A stretch of 11,478 bases of DNA. Origin: Bacteroidota bacterium. GTDB lineage: Bacteria > Bacteroidota > Ignavibacteria > Ignavibacteriales > Ignavibacteriaceae. A program made the position numbers and the translations under genes. The DNA is taken from positions 1 to 11,478 of the forward strand of contig JAEYUD010000153.1 in assembly GCA_023433685.1 (NCBI GenBank). Direction: 5' to 3'. Of the stretch, positions 1-6,061 are shown in pieces. The stretch's first letter is position 1. Each line of letters opens with the position of its first letter. The notes below the pieces were generated by a model. It searched no databases and was not told the origin of the DNA. It worked only from the letters and a program-made list of their open reading frames with translations.

Positions 1-227
1 ATTTGTATGAACTTAAGAACAACGAAAGAGCGTTGAAACTTGATGAGTTGATTGCCCTGGCAGAAGAGCACGGGATAAATCATCAGGAGACCAAGGATGT
101 CAGGCAGTTTATAAGGAAATTTCTTAGTGCTTCAGAAGATGAATGCCTTGTCGTTTACGGCAGCATGTATCTTGTGGCTGAAGCCATGAGTGTTTTTGAA
201 AAAAAATATTACAGTAACAATATTTAA
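1..227 (+). CDS. folC: Folylpolyglutamate synthase / dihydrofolate synthase, C-terminal end (partial)
   Basis: Only the last 74 complete codons are present; the frame is open at the left edge and the gene begins upstream of the window. The TTG at position 3 is probably an internal Leu, not a start. The tail contains an Arg-Ala-Leu followed by an acidic helix, a charged helix ending in FIRKFLS, and then a hydrophobic strand with CLVVYGSMYLVAEAM. That last block resembles the conserved GS-hydrophobic-LVAE end of the Mur-ligase-like C-terminal domain of FolC, which adds glutamates to folates in the cytoplasm and in many bacteria also makes dihydrofolate. The catalytic centre lies outside the window and cannot be checked. 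A 21-base gap separates it from rho, which suggests co-transcription. The call rests on one short motif region, so another Mur-ligase-like enzyme is not fully excluded. Confidence 0.72.
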   Translation, partial: LYELKNNERALKLDELIALAEEHGINHQETKDVRQFIRKFLSASEDECLVVYGSMYLVAEAMSVFEKKYYSNNI

Positions 228-248
228 GTTTAAAATAAAGGTAACCAA

Positions 249-1496
249 ATGGACATTTCAGAACTGAAATCGAAAAAGATCGTTGAGCTGAACGAAATAG
301 CCAAAGAGCTTAAAATATCAGGCTTCACCGATCTTAGAAAACAGGAGTTGATCTTCAAGATCCTCGAAGCGCAGACTGCAAAAGACGGTCTCACATTCTC
401 AAAAGGTGTATTGGAAGTATTGCCGGATGGATACGGTTTCTTACGCTCCTCCGCCTACAACTACCTTCCTTCTCCCGACGACATCTATATTTCACCCTCA
501 CAGATCAAAAAATTCTTCCTCAGAACCGGAGACTATGTAAGTGGTCAGGTTAGACCCCCAAAAGAAGGGGAGAGATTCTTCGCTTTGTTGAGAGTTGAAG
601 CCGTTAACGGAATGGATCCCGCTGAGATAAGAGAAAGAACCTTGTTTGATAACCTGATCCCTGTATATCCAACCAAGAAGATCACACTTGAATCAGCTCC
701 CGGTGAATGGTCGATGAGAATAATGGATATGCTTACTCCGATCGGCAAGGGGCAGAGAGGTCTCATAGTTTCTCCTCCCAAGAGTGGTAAGACTGTTCTG
801 TTACAGAAGATCGCCAATTCGATCACCAGAAATCATCCTGAAGTGAAGCTGATAATTCTTCTGATCGATGAGCGTCCTGAAGAAGTTACCGATATGGAGC
901 GAAGCGTTAATGCCGAAGTGGTAAGTTCAACATTCGATGAGCCGGCCGAACGTCACGTTCAGGTTGCCGATATGGTTATCGAAAAAGCAAAACGACTTGT
1001 TGAAGCCAAGCACGACGTTGTGATACTCCTTGACTCAATTACTCGTTTGGGACGCGCCCATAACCTTGTAGTACCTCACTCCGGGAAGATCCTCTCCGGT
1101 GGTCTCGATTCAAACGCGCTTCACAAACCAAAAAGATTTTTTGGAGCAGCACGTAATACAGAAGATGGCGGTTCTTTAACAATCATCGCTACAGCACTTA
1201 TCGATACAGGCTCGAGAATGGACGATGTTATCTTTGAAGAGTTCAAGGGAACAGGTAACATGGAAATCGTGCTTGACCGTGACCTCAGCGACAGAAGAAT
1301 CTTCCCGGCGATAGATATTAACCGCTCCGGTACACGTCGTGAGGAGATGCTTCTTAAAGAAGACGAACTTCAGAGAATTTATATCCTCAGAAAATATCTC
1401 AGCGACTTTACTCCTGTTGAAGCCATGGAGGAGATGCTCGATAAAATGAGAGGTACCAAGAACAACAAAGAATTCCTCACAATGATGAACAGCTGA
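249..1496 (+). CDS. rho: Transcription termination factor Rho
   Basis: A 415-residue protein, about the length of E. coli Rho (419), so it is the compact form without the large N-terminal insertions seen in some phyla. Rho is a hexameric RNA-dependent ATPase/helicase that binds unstructured C-rich RNA and releases RNA polymerase. Visible domains: a Rho_N helical domain at about residues 1-45, a cold-shock-like primary RNA-binding fold at about 48-120 (DGYGFLRS near 60-67), and a RecA-type ATPase core from about 130. The Walker A motif SPPKSGKT is at 175-182, DERPEEV with the probable catalytic Glu is at 207-213, and Walker B VVILLD is at 257-262. The secondary-site Q-loop lies near 280-292, the R-loop EEFKGTGN at 330-337, and a GTRREE block near 361-366 holds the probable arginine finger. 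The ATG at 249 is preceded by AAAGG with a 7-base spacer. It shares an operon with pdxA (TGATG junction). All key residues appear intact. Confidence 0.98.
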   Translation: MDISELKSKKIVELNEIAKELKISGFTDLRKQELIFKILEAQTAKDGLTFSKGVLEVLPDGYGFLRSSAYNYLPSPDDIYISPSQIKKFFLRTGDYVSGQVRPPKEGERFFALLRVEAVNGMDPAEIRERTLFDNLIPVYPTKKITLESAPGEWSMRIMDMLTPIGKGQRGLIVSPPKSGKTVLLQKIANSITRNHPEVKLIILLIDERPEEVTDMERSVNAEVVSSTFDEPAERHVQVADMVIEKAKRLVEAKHDVVILLDSITRLGRAHNLVVPHSGKILSGGLDSNALHKPKRFFGAARNTEDGGSLTIIATALIDTGSRMDDVIFEEFKGTGNMEIVLDRDLSDRRIFPAIDINRSGTRREEMLLKEDELQRIYILRKYLSDFTPVEAMEEMLDKMRGTKNNKEFLTMMNS

Positions 1497-2458
1497 TGCG
1501 CAGATCTATGACAGGTGTGATAACCTGTGGTGATATTAACGGCATCGGACCTGAGATCGCTCTGAAGGCGATCCAAAGATCAGTTGAACTTTCTGATCTT
1601 AATTTTATACTTGTCATACCAGGCAATGTTTATAATAAGATTTCGGCAGACACGGGGATCGAGCTGGCAAACAACCCGCGGATCAGAATCGAGGACACCG
1701 GAGATTTCAAGTTTGAGCCGGGAAATCCCACTCAATACTCAGGTGAGGCCGCATTTCGTGCTCTTGAAACCGGTTTCCGGTTGGTGGCCGGTAACCGGGA
1801 TTCTTTTTTGGTTACCGCTCCTATTTCAAAGTACGCGTTCAAACTTGCCGGTGTGAATTTCCCCGGGCATACTGAACTTCTCGCGAGCTGGTCAGGTTCC
1901 GAAGAATTCGTCATGATGTTCCTTTCAGAACAACTTAAGTGCGCTTTGGCCACTATTCACATTCCATTGAACAGTGTAAGTAAATCAATCACTAAGGAGT
2001 CACTCCGGAAATGTCTTAAGACGGTCACTGAGAGTCTCAGAGTTGATTTCAGTATCAGTAAACCGGACATCGCGGTTTTGGGGTTGAATCCCCACGCCGG
2101 TGAAAACGGATTGTTGGGAAGTGAAGAGGATGATGTGATCACTCCTGTCATCGCTGAATTCGCGGACACGGTGAAGGGACCTTTTCCACCGGATGCTTTT
2201 TTTGCCAGAAAACAGCATCTGAATTTTGACCTGTTTCTTGCACTTTATCATGACCAGGGTTTAATCCCGTTCAAGCTGCTCACAGCCGGATCAGGTGTTA
2301 ACTTCACAGCAGGTCTAAATATAATCAGAACCTCACCTGATCATGGTACCGCGTATGATATCTCATGGCAGAACCGGGCTGACTTCACCTCGATGACGGA
2401 GGCGATCGATTGGGGACACCGGATATGCGCCAACCGCCGCTTTATTTATGGCAAATGA
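1496..2458 (+). CDS. pdxA: 4-hydroxythreonine-4-phosphate dehydrogenase PdxA
   Basis: A 320-residue protein of normal PdxA length. The family oxidises 4-phosphohydroxy-L-threonine with NAD; the product decarboxylates spontaneously and is condensed by PdxJ with deoxyxylulose 5-phosphate to give pyridoxine 5'-phosphate. Sequence signs: the N-terminal ITCGDINGIGPEI block (residues 9-21), GHTE at 124-127 for substrate binding, and the metal-binding histidine triad expected from spacing to the E. coli enzyme at His155 (LATIHIP), His200 (LNPHAGE) and His252 (YHDQG). PDHGTAYD (291-298) is the conserved C-terminal signature. The ATG at 1496 overlaps the rho stop codon (TGATG), which suggests translational coupling; a second in-frame ATG at 1508 would shorten it by only four residues. 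This implies the DXP-dependent B6 pathway, although pdxJ is not in the window. A PdxA2-like paralogue acting on other phosphorylated substrates is a less likely alternative. Confidence 0.93.
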   Translation: MRRSMTGVITCGDINGIGPEIALKAIQRSVELSDLNFILVIPGNVYNKISADTGIELANNPRIRIEDTGDFKFEPGNPTQYSGEAAFRALETGFRLVAGNRDSFLVTAPISKYAFKLAGVNFPGHTELLASWSGSEEFVMMFLSEQLKCALATIHIPLNSVSKSITKESLRKCLKTVTESLRVDFSISKPDIAVLGLNPHAGENGLLGSEEDDVITPVIAEFADTVKGPFPPDAFFARKQHLNFDLFLALYHDQGLIPFKLLTAGSGVNFTAGLNIIRTSPDHGTAYDISWQNRADFTSMTEAIDWGHRICANRRFIYGK

Positions 2459-3182
2459 CAGTTATAAAAAAATATCTCTGATCTATAATGATCTTGTCAG
2501 ACACGTCGACTACGCCGGCTGGGGATGGTACATTGTCAGACTGATACGTAAATTCAAGATTAATACCGGCAGGGTTCTTGAACTCGCCTCGGGTACGGGA
2601 AAATTGTTCCCACATTTGAAGATCAGTCCTGCAAACGGAATCCTCACAGATATTTCATACAGTATGCTCGACCAGGCCTCTTCGGTCTACCCGAAAGTGT
2701 GCTGTGACATGACTGAATTACCATTCAAAGGGGAGTTTGATCTGATAATTTCATGTTTCGACAGCGTCAATCATCTCTCTGGACTGAAAAAATTGGATGC
2801 CAATTTCAAGGAAGTTACAAGACTTCTGAATAAAGGCGGATATTTCCTTTTTGATATTGTCACGGAGGAAAATTCAAAAGCTTACCTCTCCTCCTACAGC
2901 AAAACAAGGACCTCCGGAAATCTGAAGTACAGCCAGGCGTCAGAATATGATGAGTTGAGCCGGACGCACTTCAATAAATTTTTGATAACGGAGGCGGGGG
3001 CCCCGGCCACTTCAGAAGAAAACCGTGAGTACATTTATACCGAAGAAGAGATCGAAATAACCCTTAACACTTCAGGATTGGAAGTGGTTGCAAAGTTCGA
3101 CTCTTTCAGTTTCGAGGCGGTGGATGAGAAATCTTTCCGTATCCAGTATATCACAAGGAAAAAAAATGGTATTAAAGTTTAG
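2448..3182 (+). CDS. Class I SAM-dependent methyltransferase, substrate unknown
   Basis: A 244-residue soluble protein with a Rossmann-type methyltransferase core. Motif I VLELASGTGK (43-52) is the glycine-rich SAM-binding loop. TDISYSML (67-74) ends the second strand, with an Asp that would hold the SAM ribose. CCDMTELPF (85-93) is the adenine-contacting segment, and FDLIISCFDSVNHL (97-110) is motif IV. The N-terminus (YNDLVRHVDYAGWGWYI) is typical of small Methyltransf_25-type enzymes whose first helix covers the active site. Residues from about 130 form an antiparallel-sheet insert that probably sets substrate choice. I cannot name the substrate: no protein, RNA or lipid recognition domain is visible. 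The gene starts 11 bases inside the end of pdxA and ends 17 bases inside ftsE, so it is firmly embedded in the operon; neither neighbour explains the methylation target. Confidence 0.85.
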   Translation: MANDSYKKISLIYNDLVRHVDYAGWGWYIVRLIRKFKINTGRVLELASGTGKLFPHLKISPANGILTDISYSMLDQASSVYPKVCCDMTELPFKGEFDLIISCFDSVNHLSGLKKLDANFKEVTRLLNKGGYFLFDIVTEENSKAYLSSYSKTRTSGNLKYSQASEYDELSRTHFNKFLITEAGAPATSEENREYIYTEEEIEITLNTSGLEVVAKFDSFSFEAVDEKSFRIQYITRKKNGIKV

Positions 3183-3831
3183 TGGAGTTGATTTTTCTTA
3201 TCCTTCTCATAAAGTTCTGGATAATTGTGAGTTTGAGATCGGGCAGAACGAATTTGTCTATCTGGTAGGTAAAAGTGGCTGTGGAAAATCCACTCTTTTA
3301 CAATTGTGTTATTTTAATCTTGTTCCGGGTAATGGGGAAGTGGTGGCAGCGGGATACTCATCTACAAACAGCAGTGCTAAAACAATTTCCGCGTTGCGAC
3401 AGAAACTCGGGATAGTTTTTCAGGACTTCAAACTTCTGAGTGACCGCACTGTTTATCAGAATCTCGCTTACATTCTTGAGATCAATAATTACCCTTCGGG
3501 CAAGATCAGAACCAGGGTTGAGTCGGTACTAAAAGAGCTTGGTATACTTCATCTGAAGAACGCCTACCCCGGTACTCTCTCCGGTGGTGAACAGCAAAGA
3601 ACTGCAATTGGCAGGGCAATAGTAAATGAGCCTCTGCTTGTGATCGCGGATGAACCTACTGGTAATCTGGATCCACAAACCTCACAGGAGATAATTTCAA
3701 TTTTTAGAGAAATAAATATCAAGGGAACCGCGGTTCTGCTTGCAACACACAATTATGATCTTATTGATCCGGCAGGTAAAATTCTGAGATTAGAAAACGG
3801 GAAGGTGAATCAGGTAAGAATAAAAACATAA
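3166..3831 (+). CDS. ftsE: Cell-division ABC transporter ATPase FtsE
   Basis: The ATG at 3166 is preferred over an upstream in-frame candidate at 3088. It follows AAGGA with about six bases of spacing and gives a 221-residue protein, matching the usual FtsE length (222 in E. coli), while the longer reading adds 26 residues of shadow translation from the methyltransferase gene. Motifs: Walker A GKSGCGKST (35-43), Q-loop FQDF (Gln86) within the FtsE-typical IVFQDFKLLSDRTVYQN, signature LSGGEQQR (138-145), Walker B LLVIADEP (157-164), D-loop NLDP and H-loop His195. FtsE works with the membrane protein FtsX at the division site, where ATP hydrolysis controls peptidoglycan hydrolases. No ftsX follows: the next gene is convergent adk. 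A LolD-like ATPase is the main alternative, but the QDFKLLSDRTV block favours FtsE. Confidence 0.88.
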   Translation: MVLKFSGVDFSYPSHKVLDNCEFEIGQNEFVYLVGKSGCGKSTLLQLCYFNLVPGNGEVVAAGYSSTNSSAKTISALRQKLGIVFQDFKLLSDRTVYQNLAYILEINNYPSGKIRTRVESVLKELGILHLKNAYPGTLSGGEQQRTAIGRAIVNEPLLVIADEPTGNLDPQTSQEIISIFREINIKGTAVLLATHNYDLIDPAGKILRLENGKVNQVRIKT

Positions 3832-3860
3832 AAAAAAGGCTGCCCGGGGCAGACAGCCTT
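3830..3860 (-). terminator. Intrinsic terminator of adk
   Basis: On the - strand, AAGGCTG and CAGCCTT (on the + strand at 3836-3842 and 3854-3860) form a 7-base-pair stem around an 11-base loop, followed by a run of eight T (3837-3830), two of which pair in the stem. It begins six bases after the adk stop codon. On the + strand the hairpin is followed by TTAAAAAC with no T-run, so it should work mainly for adk; its T-tract reaches into the ftsE stop codon. A competing TGCCC/GGGCA pairing exists within the same sequence. Confidence 0.85.
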
Positions 3861-3865
3861 AAAAA

Positions 3866-4534
3866 CTACACGACTCCGGCTTTAATTTTTAGTCCCTCAA
3901 CTATTTCAAAAATCTGTTGAGTGACGTCATTTATGGGCCTCAAACCGTTGATCCTGTGGAGCGCGGCAGTTCCAACATAGTAATTAACCACGGGAAGGGT
4001 TGTATCCCGGAAAATCTTGAGTCTCTTCCGTATAACTGATTCGTCGTCATCAGGTCGTTGGTAGAACGAATAAGATGCTCCACATGTTGGGCAATTCACC
4101 AGATCCGCGATCTCGTTATTGCTGAAAATGTTGTTGCATACTTTACAGGCACGCCTTTTGGCGAGACGATTCACCAATTCTTCTTCATCCACTTCAAAAA
4201 CCAGAATTGCACCTTTATCATACTTGAGTTCCGCGAGCAATTTCTCCAAGGCAGCAGCCTGTGACACAGTTCTGGGGAATCCGTCAAGAATAAAGCCATC
4301 GCGCAATTGAGGTTCGGAAAGTTTCTCCTTCATGATAGCAATCATAATATCATCAGGGAGAAGCTGCCCGCTGGACATGATCTCTTGAGCCTTCAAACCG
4401 AGCGGGGTTCCTTTCTTCACAGATTCACGCAGCATGTCACCGGTTGAGATATGCTCAAACCCGTAGCGTTGGCTTATGATCTTTGCCTGAGTCCCTTTCC
4501 CGGCTCCCGGGGCACCGAATAAAATTAAATACAT
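3866..4534 (-). CDS. adk: Adenylate kinase, zinc-LID type
   Basis: A 222-residue long-form adenylate kinase, which interconverts ATP + AMP and 2 ADP in the cytoplasm. The P-loop GAPGAGKGT is at residues 7-15, the AMP-binding segment STGDMLR at 30-36, and DGFPRT at 84-89. The LID domain (about 124-161) carries four cysteines as C-x2-C (130, 133) and C-x2-C (148, 151), the pattern of structural zinc-binding LIDs seen in Gram-positive and several other bacterial enzymes, in place of the hydrogen-bond network of E. coli Adk. RRACKVC opens the LID and YQRPDDDESVIRKRL closes it with the conserved arginines. The ATG at 4534 is preceded on the - strand by AAGGAAG at good spacing. It lies 65 bases downstream of tadA with a possible own promoter and ends at a clear terminator. 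Confidence 0.98.
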   Translation of the reverse strand: MYLILFGAPGAGKGTQAKIISQRYGFEHISTGDMLRESVKKGTPLGLKAQEIMSSGQLLPDDIMIAIMKEKLSEPQLRDGFILDGFPRTVSQAAALEKLLAELKYDKGAILVFEVDEEELVNRLAKRRACKVCNNIFSNNEIADLVNCPTCGASYSFYQRPDDDESVIRKRLKIFRDTTLPVVNYYVGTAALHRINGLRPINDVTQQIFEIVEGLKIKAGVV

Positions 4535-4580
4535 GATCTTCCTTGTTGTATCTCTGTCAAAAGACTGTAAATATTGTCAG

Positions 4581-4588
4581 CAAAACTA
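4581..4588 (-). promoter_or_regulatory. Possible Bacteroidota-type -7 box upstream of adk
   Basis: On the - strand TAGTTTTG matches TAnnTTTG in the 65-base gap between tadA and adk, about 46 bases before the adk ATG. No matching TTTG box lies 19-21 bases further upstream, so this is a half-match only; adk could instead be read through from tadA. Confidence 0.3.
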
Positions 4589-4599
4589 ACAAAATAAAA

Positions 4600-5061
4600 T
4601 CAATTCCTTAACTTTCCAAAAAAACTGCGAAGAAGAAAAGAACTCTCGCTCTCCATCAGTCCCGAAAACACCTCGATCGTGTGATTAAATTTACCATCTT
4701 CCGCATGATTACAAACAGAACCACAGCAACCAAACTTTGGATCGAAGGCACCAAAAACGAGCCTGCTAATTCTTGAGTGCAATATCGCGCCGGTACACAT
4801 CAGACAAGGTTCCAGAGTACAATAAATTGTACATTCTTCAAGTCTTGAGGTACCGAGATGATTCGCCGCGGCGGTGATCGCGATCATCTCAGCGTGAGCA
4901 GTTGGATCGTTTAATCGAAGGTTCTGGTTGTAACCCCTGCCAATGATCTTGTCTTCATAAACGACCACGCAACCAACAGGAACTTCCTCCTCGTCGAATG
5001 CCTGCTGGGCCTCCTGGAGTGCCGCGTACATAAATCTGTAATCGTTTTCGGAGAAGATCAT
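4600..5061 (-). CDS. tadA: tRNA(Arg) adenosine-34 deaminase TadA
   Basis: TadA converts A34 to inosine in tRNA-Arg(ACG), so that one tRNA reads CGU, CGC and CGA. The zinc/catalytic motifs are intact: His56-Ala-Glu58 in TAHAEM and Pro85-Cys86-x2-Cys89 in LEPCLMC. GAFDPKFGCCGS (105-116) is typical of TadA as opposed to guanine or cytosine deaminases. I place the start at the ATG at 5061 (153 residues, a normal TadA length). An in-frame TTG at 5100 would add 13 residues, but it falls inside a TAnnTTTG promoter box (5098-5105), so it should lie upstream of the transcript start. No strong Shine-Dalgarno sequence precedes the ATG. The gene is separated from the upstream tRNA-Arg(ACG), its expected substrate, by the tRNA terminator; adk follows downstream. 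Confidence 0.95.
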   Translation of the reverse strand: MIFSENDYRFMYAALQEAQQAFDEEEVPVGCVVVYEDKIIGRGYNQNLRLNDPTAHAEMIAITAAANHLGTSRLEECTIYCTLEPCLMCTGAILHSRISRLVFGAFDPKFGCCGSVCNHAEDGKFNHTIEVFSGLMESESSFLLRSFFGKLRN

Positions 5062-5097
5062 AGGATTTTGAATTTTTGAAAAGTTAGAAACTAAACT

Positions 5098-5105
5098 CAA
5101 ATTTA
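5098..5105 (-). promoter_or_regulatory. Candidate -7 box (TAAATTTG) of tadA promoter
   Basis: On the - strand TAAATTTG fits the Bacteroidota -7 consensus TAnnTTTG. It lies 33 bases beyond the tRNA terminator and 36 bases before the ATG at 5061, which would give a leader of roughly 30 bases. The -33 position carries only CTTC (5126-5129, spacer 20), a weak match to TTTG. Confidence 0.5.
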
Positions 5106-5136
5106 CGAATAAAAAATGATCGTGTGAAGTTTAAAA

Positions 5137-5172
5137 TAAAAAAAAGTCCGAAAGCGGAGAGCTAACGGACTT
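5137..5172 (-). terminator. Intrinsic terminator of tRNA-Arg
   Basis: On the - strand AAGTCCG and CGGACTT (on the + strand at 5166-5172 and 5144-5150) form a 7-base-pair stem, with a further AGC/GCT pairing inside the loop, followed by a T-run at 5145-5138. It starts seven bases after the tRNA discriminator base and should separate tRNA transcription from tadA. The + strand side has no T-run, so it is directional. Confidence 0.87.
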
Positions 5173-5178
5173 AAATCG

Positions 5179-5252
5179 TACACCCGGAAGGAGTCGAACC
5201 CTCAACCTTTTGATCCGTAGTCAAACGCTCTATCCAATTGAGCTACGGGTGC
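5179..5252 (-). tRNA. tRNA-Arg (anticodon ACG)
   Basis: A complete 74-base cloverleaf reads on the - strand from 5252. The acceptor 5' strand is GCACCCG; the D arm is GCTC...GAGC; the anticodon stem TTTGA/TCAAA encloses the loop CTACGGA with anticodon ACG; the T arm is GAGGG-TTCGACT-CCTTC; the acceptor 3' strand is CGGGTGT with discriminator A. CCA is not encoded. The body closely resembles bacterial tRNA-Arg(ACG), whose A34 is edited to inosine by TadA, the next gene downstream. The first acceptor pair reads G1-U72, a wobble where E. coli has G-C. It has its own promoter (5275-5306) and terminator (5137-5172). Confidence 0.96.
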
Positions 5253-5271
5253 ATAAAAATTCATATTTAGA

Positions 5272-5292
5272 CTACAAATCTAACATTTGTAG
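5272..5292. repeat. Perfect 8-bp inverted repeat over the tRNA-Arg promoter
   Basis: CTACAAAT at 5272-5279 and ATTTGTAG at 5285-5292 are exact reverse complements separated by five bases. The left arm covers most of the -7 box of the tRNA promoter. It is too AT-rich and lacks a T-run on either side, so it does not look like a terminator for coaX. It could be an operator or chance. Confidence 0.6.
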
Positions 5293-5306
5293 CGTAAACA
5301 GGCAAA
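5275..5306 (-). promoter_or_regulatory. Bacteroidota-type promoter of tRNA-Arg
   Basis: On the - strand a -33 TTTG (5306-5303) is followed after exactly 20 bases by TAGATTTG (5282-5275), a full match to TTTG-N19-21-TAnnTTTG as read by the Bacteroidota primary sigma factor. The start point would fall near 5270, leaving a leader of about 18 bases before the tRNA. The -33 box begins two bases past the coaX stop codon, so the tRNA can be expressed independently of birA-coaX. Confidence 0.8.
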
Positions 5307-5308
5307 TC

Positions 5309-6061
5309 TTATTTTTTATTACGGTAATAGACCGAATAGATTCCGATCAGGTTAAGAAACGGCTCGTGCTGAAAGGGGATCTGGAGATGCTGCATCAACT
5401 GTGGAGCATAACCACCTGTTACGAAAACTTTAACATCTTCCGCGATATTTGTGAAATGATCATAAACCCGTTCTACCAGTCCGACCGTGGAATTAAGAAT
5501 GCCGGAGCGGATTGCATTTTCAGTTGAATTGCCCAGGAAACTACCGGTATTAAAGTGCTCTATCAAGGGAAGTTTGGCGGTGTACTGATTCAGTGCCGAG
5601 TTCATTATTCTTAGTCCCGGTGCTATCATGCCACCTGTAAAGAGTGATGGTTTTCCCGTTTGAAGCACATTAACAGTAGTGGCGGTTCCGAAATCAAAAG
5701 TGATGACATAGTCATGATCATGCAGCACATTATCGATCTCCAGCAGATGTTTAGCCCCGGCAATTGAGCTTAATCTGTCGAGCCCGAGTGTATTTACCGG
5801 TGAATAAGAAATATTAAAGCCAAAGTCAAGAGAGTGGTCGATCAAATAGAACGAAGTATTCGGCTGATTCCTGAGTATGCCTTCAAGCAAAGAGGTTTGC
5901 TTGGGTACCACAGAAGAAACCACCACATCAATCTGACTGCCATAAATAAGGGGTTTAATATCGAGGGGGTCTTCGATGATGAGGGTTCTGATCAGTTCGG
6001 AATTGTAGAACTCACCGGTTTTGATCTTTGAGTTGCCGATATCGACAGTTATTACTTTCAT
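5309..6061 (-). CDS. coaX: Type III pantothenate kinase CoaX
   Basis: A 250-residue ASKHA-fold kinase that phosphorylates pantothenate with ATP, the first step of coenzyme A synthesis in the cytoplasm. The N-terminal phosphate-binding loop VDIGNSKIK (6-14) carries the conserved Asp7. GLDR (93-96) is the pantothenate-site motif with the probable catalytic Asp95. FDFGTATT (122-129) is the second phosphate loop, and GGMIAPGL (143-150) and TGGYA (215-219) complete the family pattern. Where many family members have Asp soon after the GTA-T motif (TxD), this protein has Asn131; I cannot tell whether this matters. Type III kinases are not feedback-inhibited by CoA in the enzymes studied and need a monovalent cation. 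The start codon overlaps the birA stop by four bases (ATGA), so translation is probably coupled. The pairing of birA and coaX is a common arrangement. Confidence 0.95.
   Translation of the reverse strand: MKVITVDIGNSKIKTGEFYNSELIRTLIIEDPLDIKPLIYGSQIDVVVSSVVPKQTSLLEGILRNQPNTSFYLIDHSLDFGFNISYSPVNTLGLDRLSSIAGAKHLLEIDNVLHDHDYVITFDFGTATTVNVLQTGKPSLFTGGMIAPGLRIMNSALNQYTAKLPLIEHFNTGSFLGNSTENAIRSGILNSTVGLVERVYDHFTNIAEDVKVFVTGGYAPQLMQHLQIPFQHEPFLNLIGIYSVYYRNKK

Noticed and set aside
3088..3165. N-terminal extension of FtsE by 26 residues
   Set aside because: It lies wholly inside the methyltransferase gene in another frame, lacks homology to FtsE N-termini, and the ATG at 3166 has a good Shine-Dalgarno sequence.
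3836..3860. Bidirectional terminator serving ftsE as well as adk
   Set aside because: The stem is followed by a T-run only on the - strand; the + strand side reads TTAAAAAC, so efficient termination of ftsE here is not supported.
5253..5308. Terminator for birA-coaX
   Set aside because: The inverted repeat at 5272-5292 is AT-rich with no following T-run and coincides with the tRNA promoter, so a promoter/operator reading fits better.
5210..5527. 105-codon + strand frame covering the tRNA and the end of coaX
   Set aside because: It crosses the tRNA-Arg gene and its promoter on the opposite strand and is antisense to coaX; its translation resembles nothing known.
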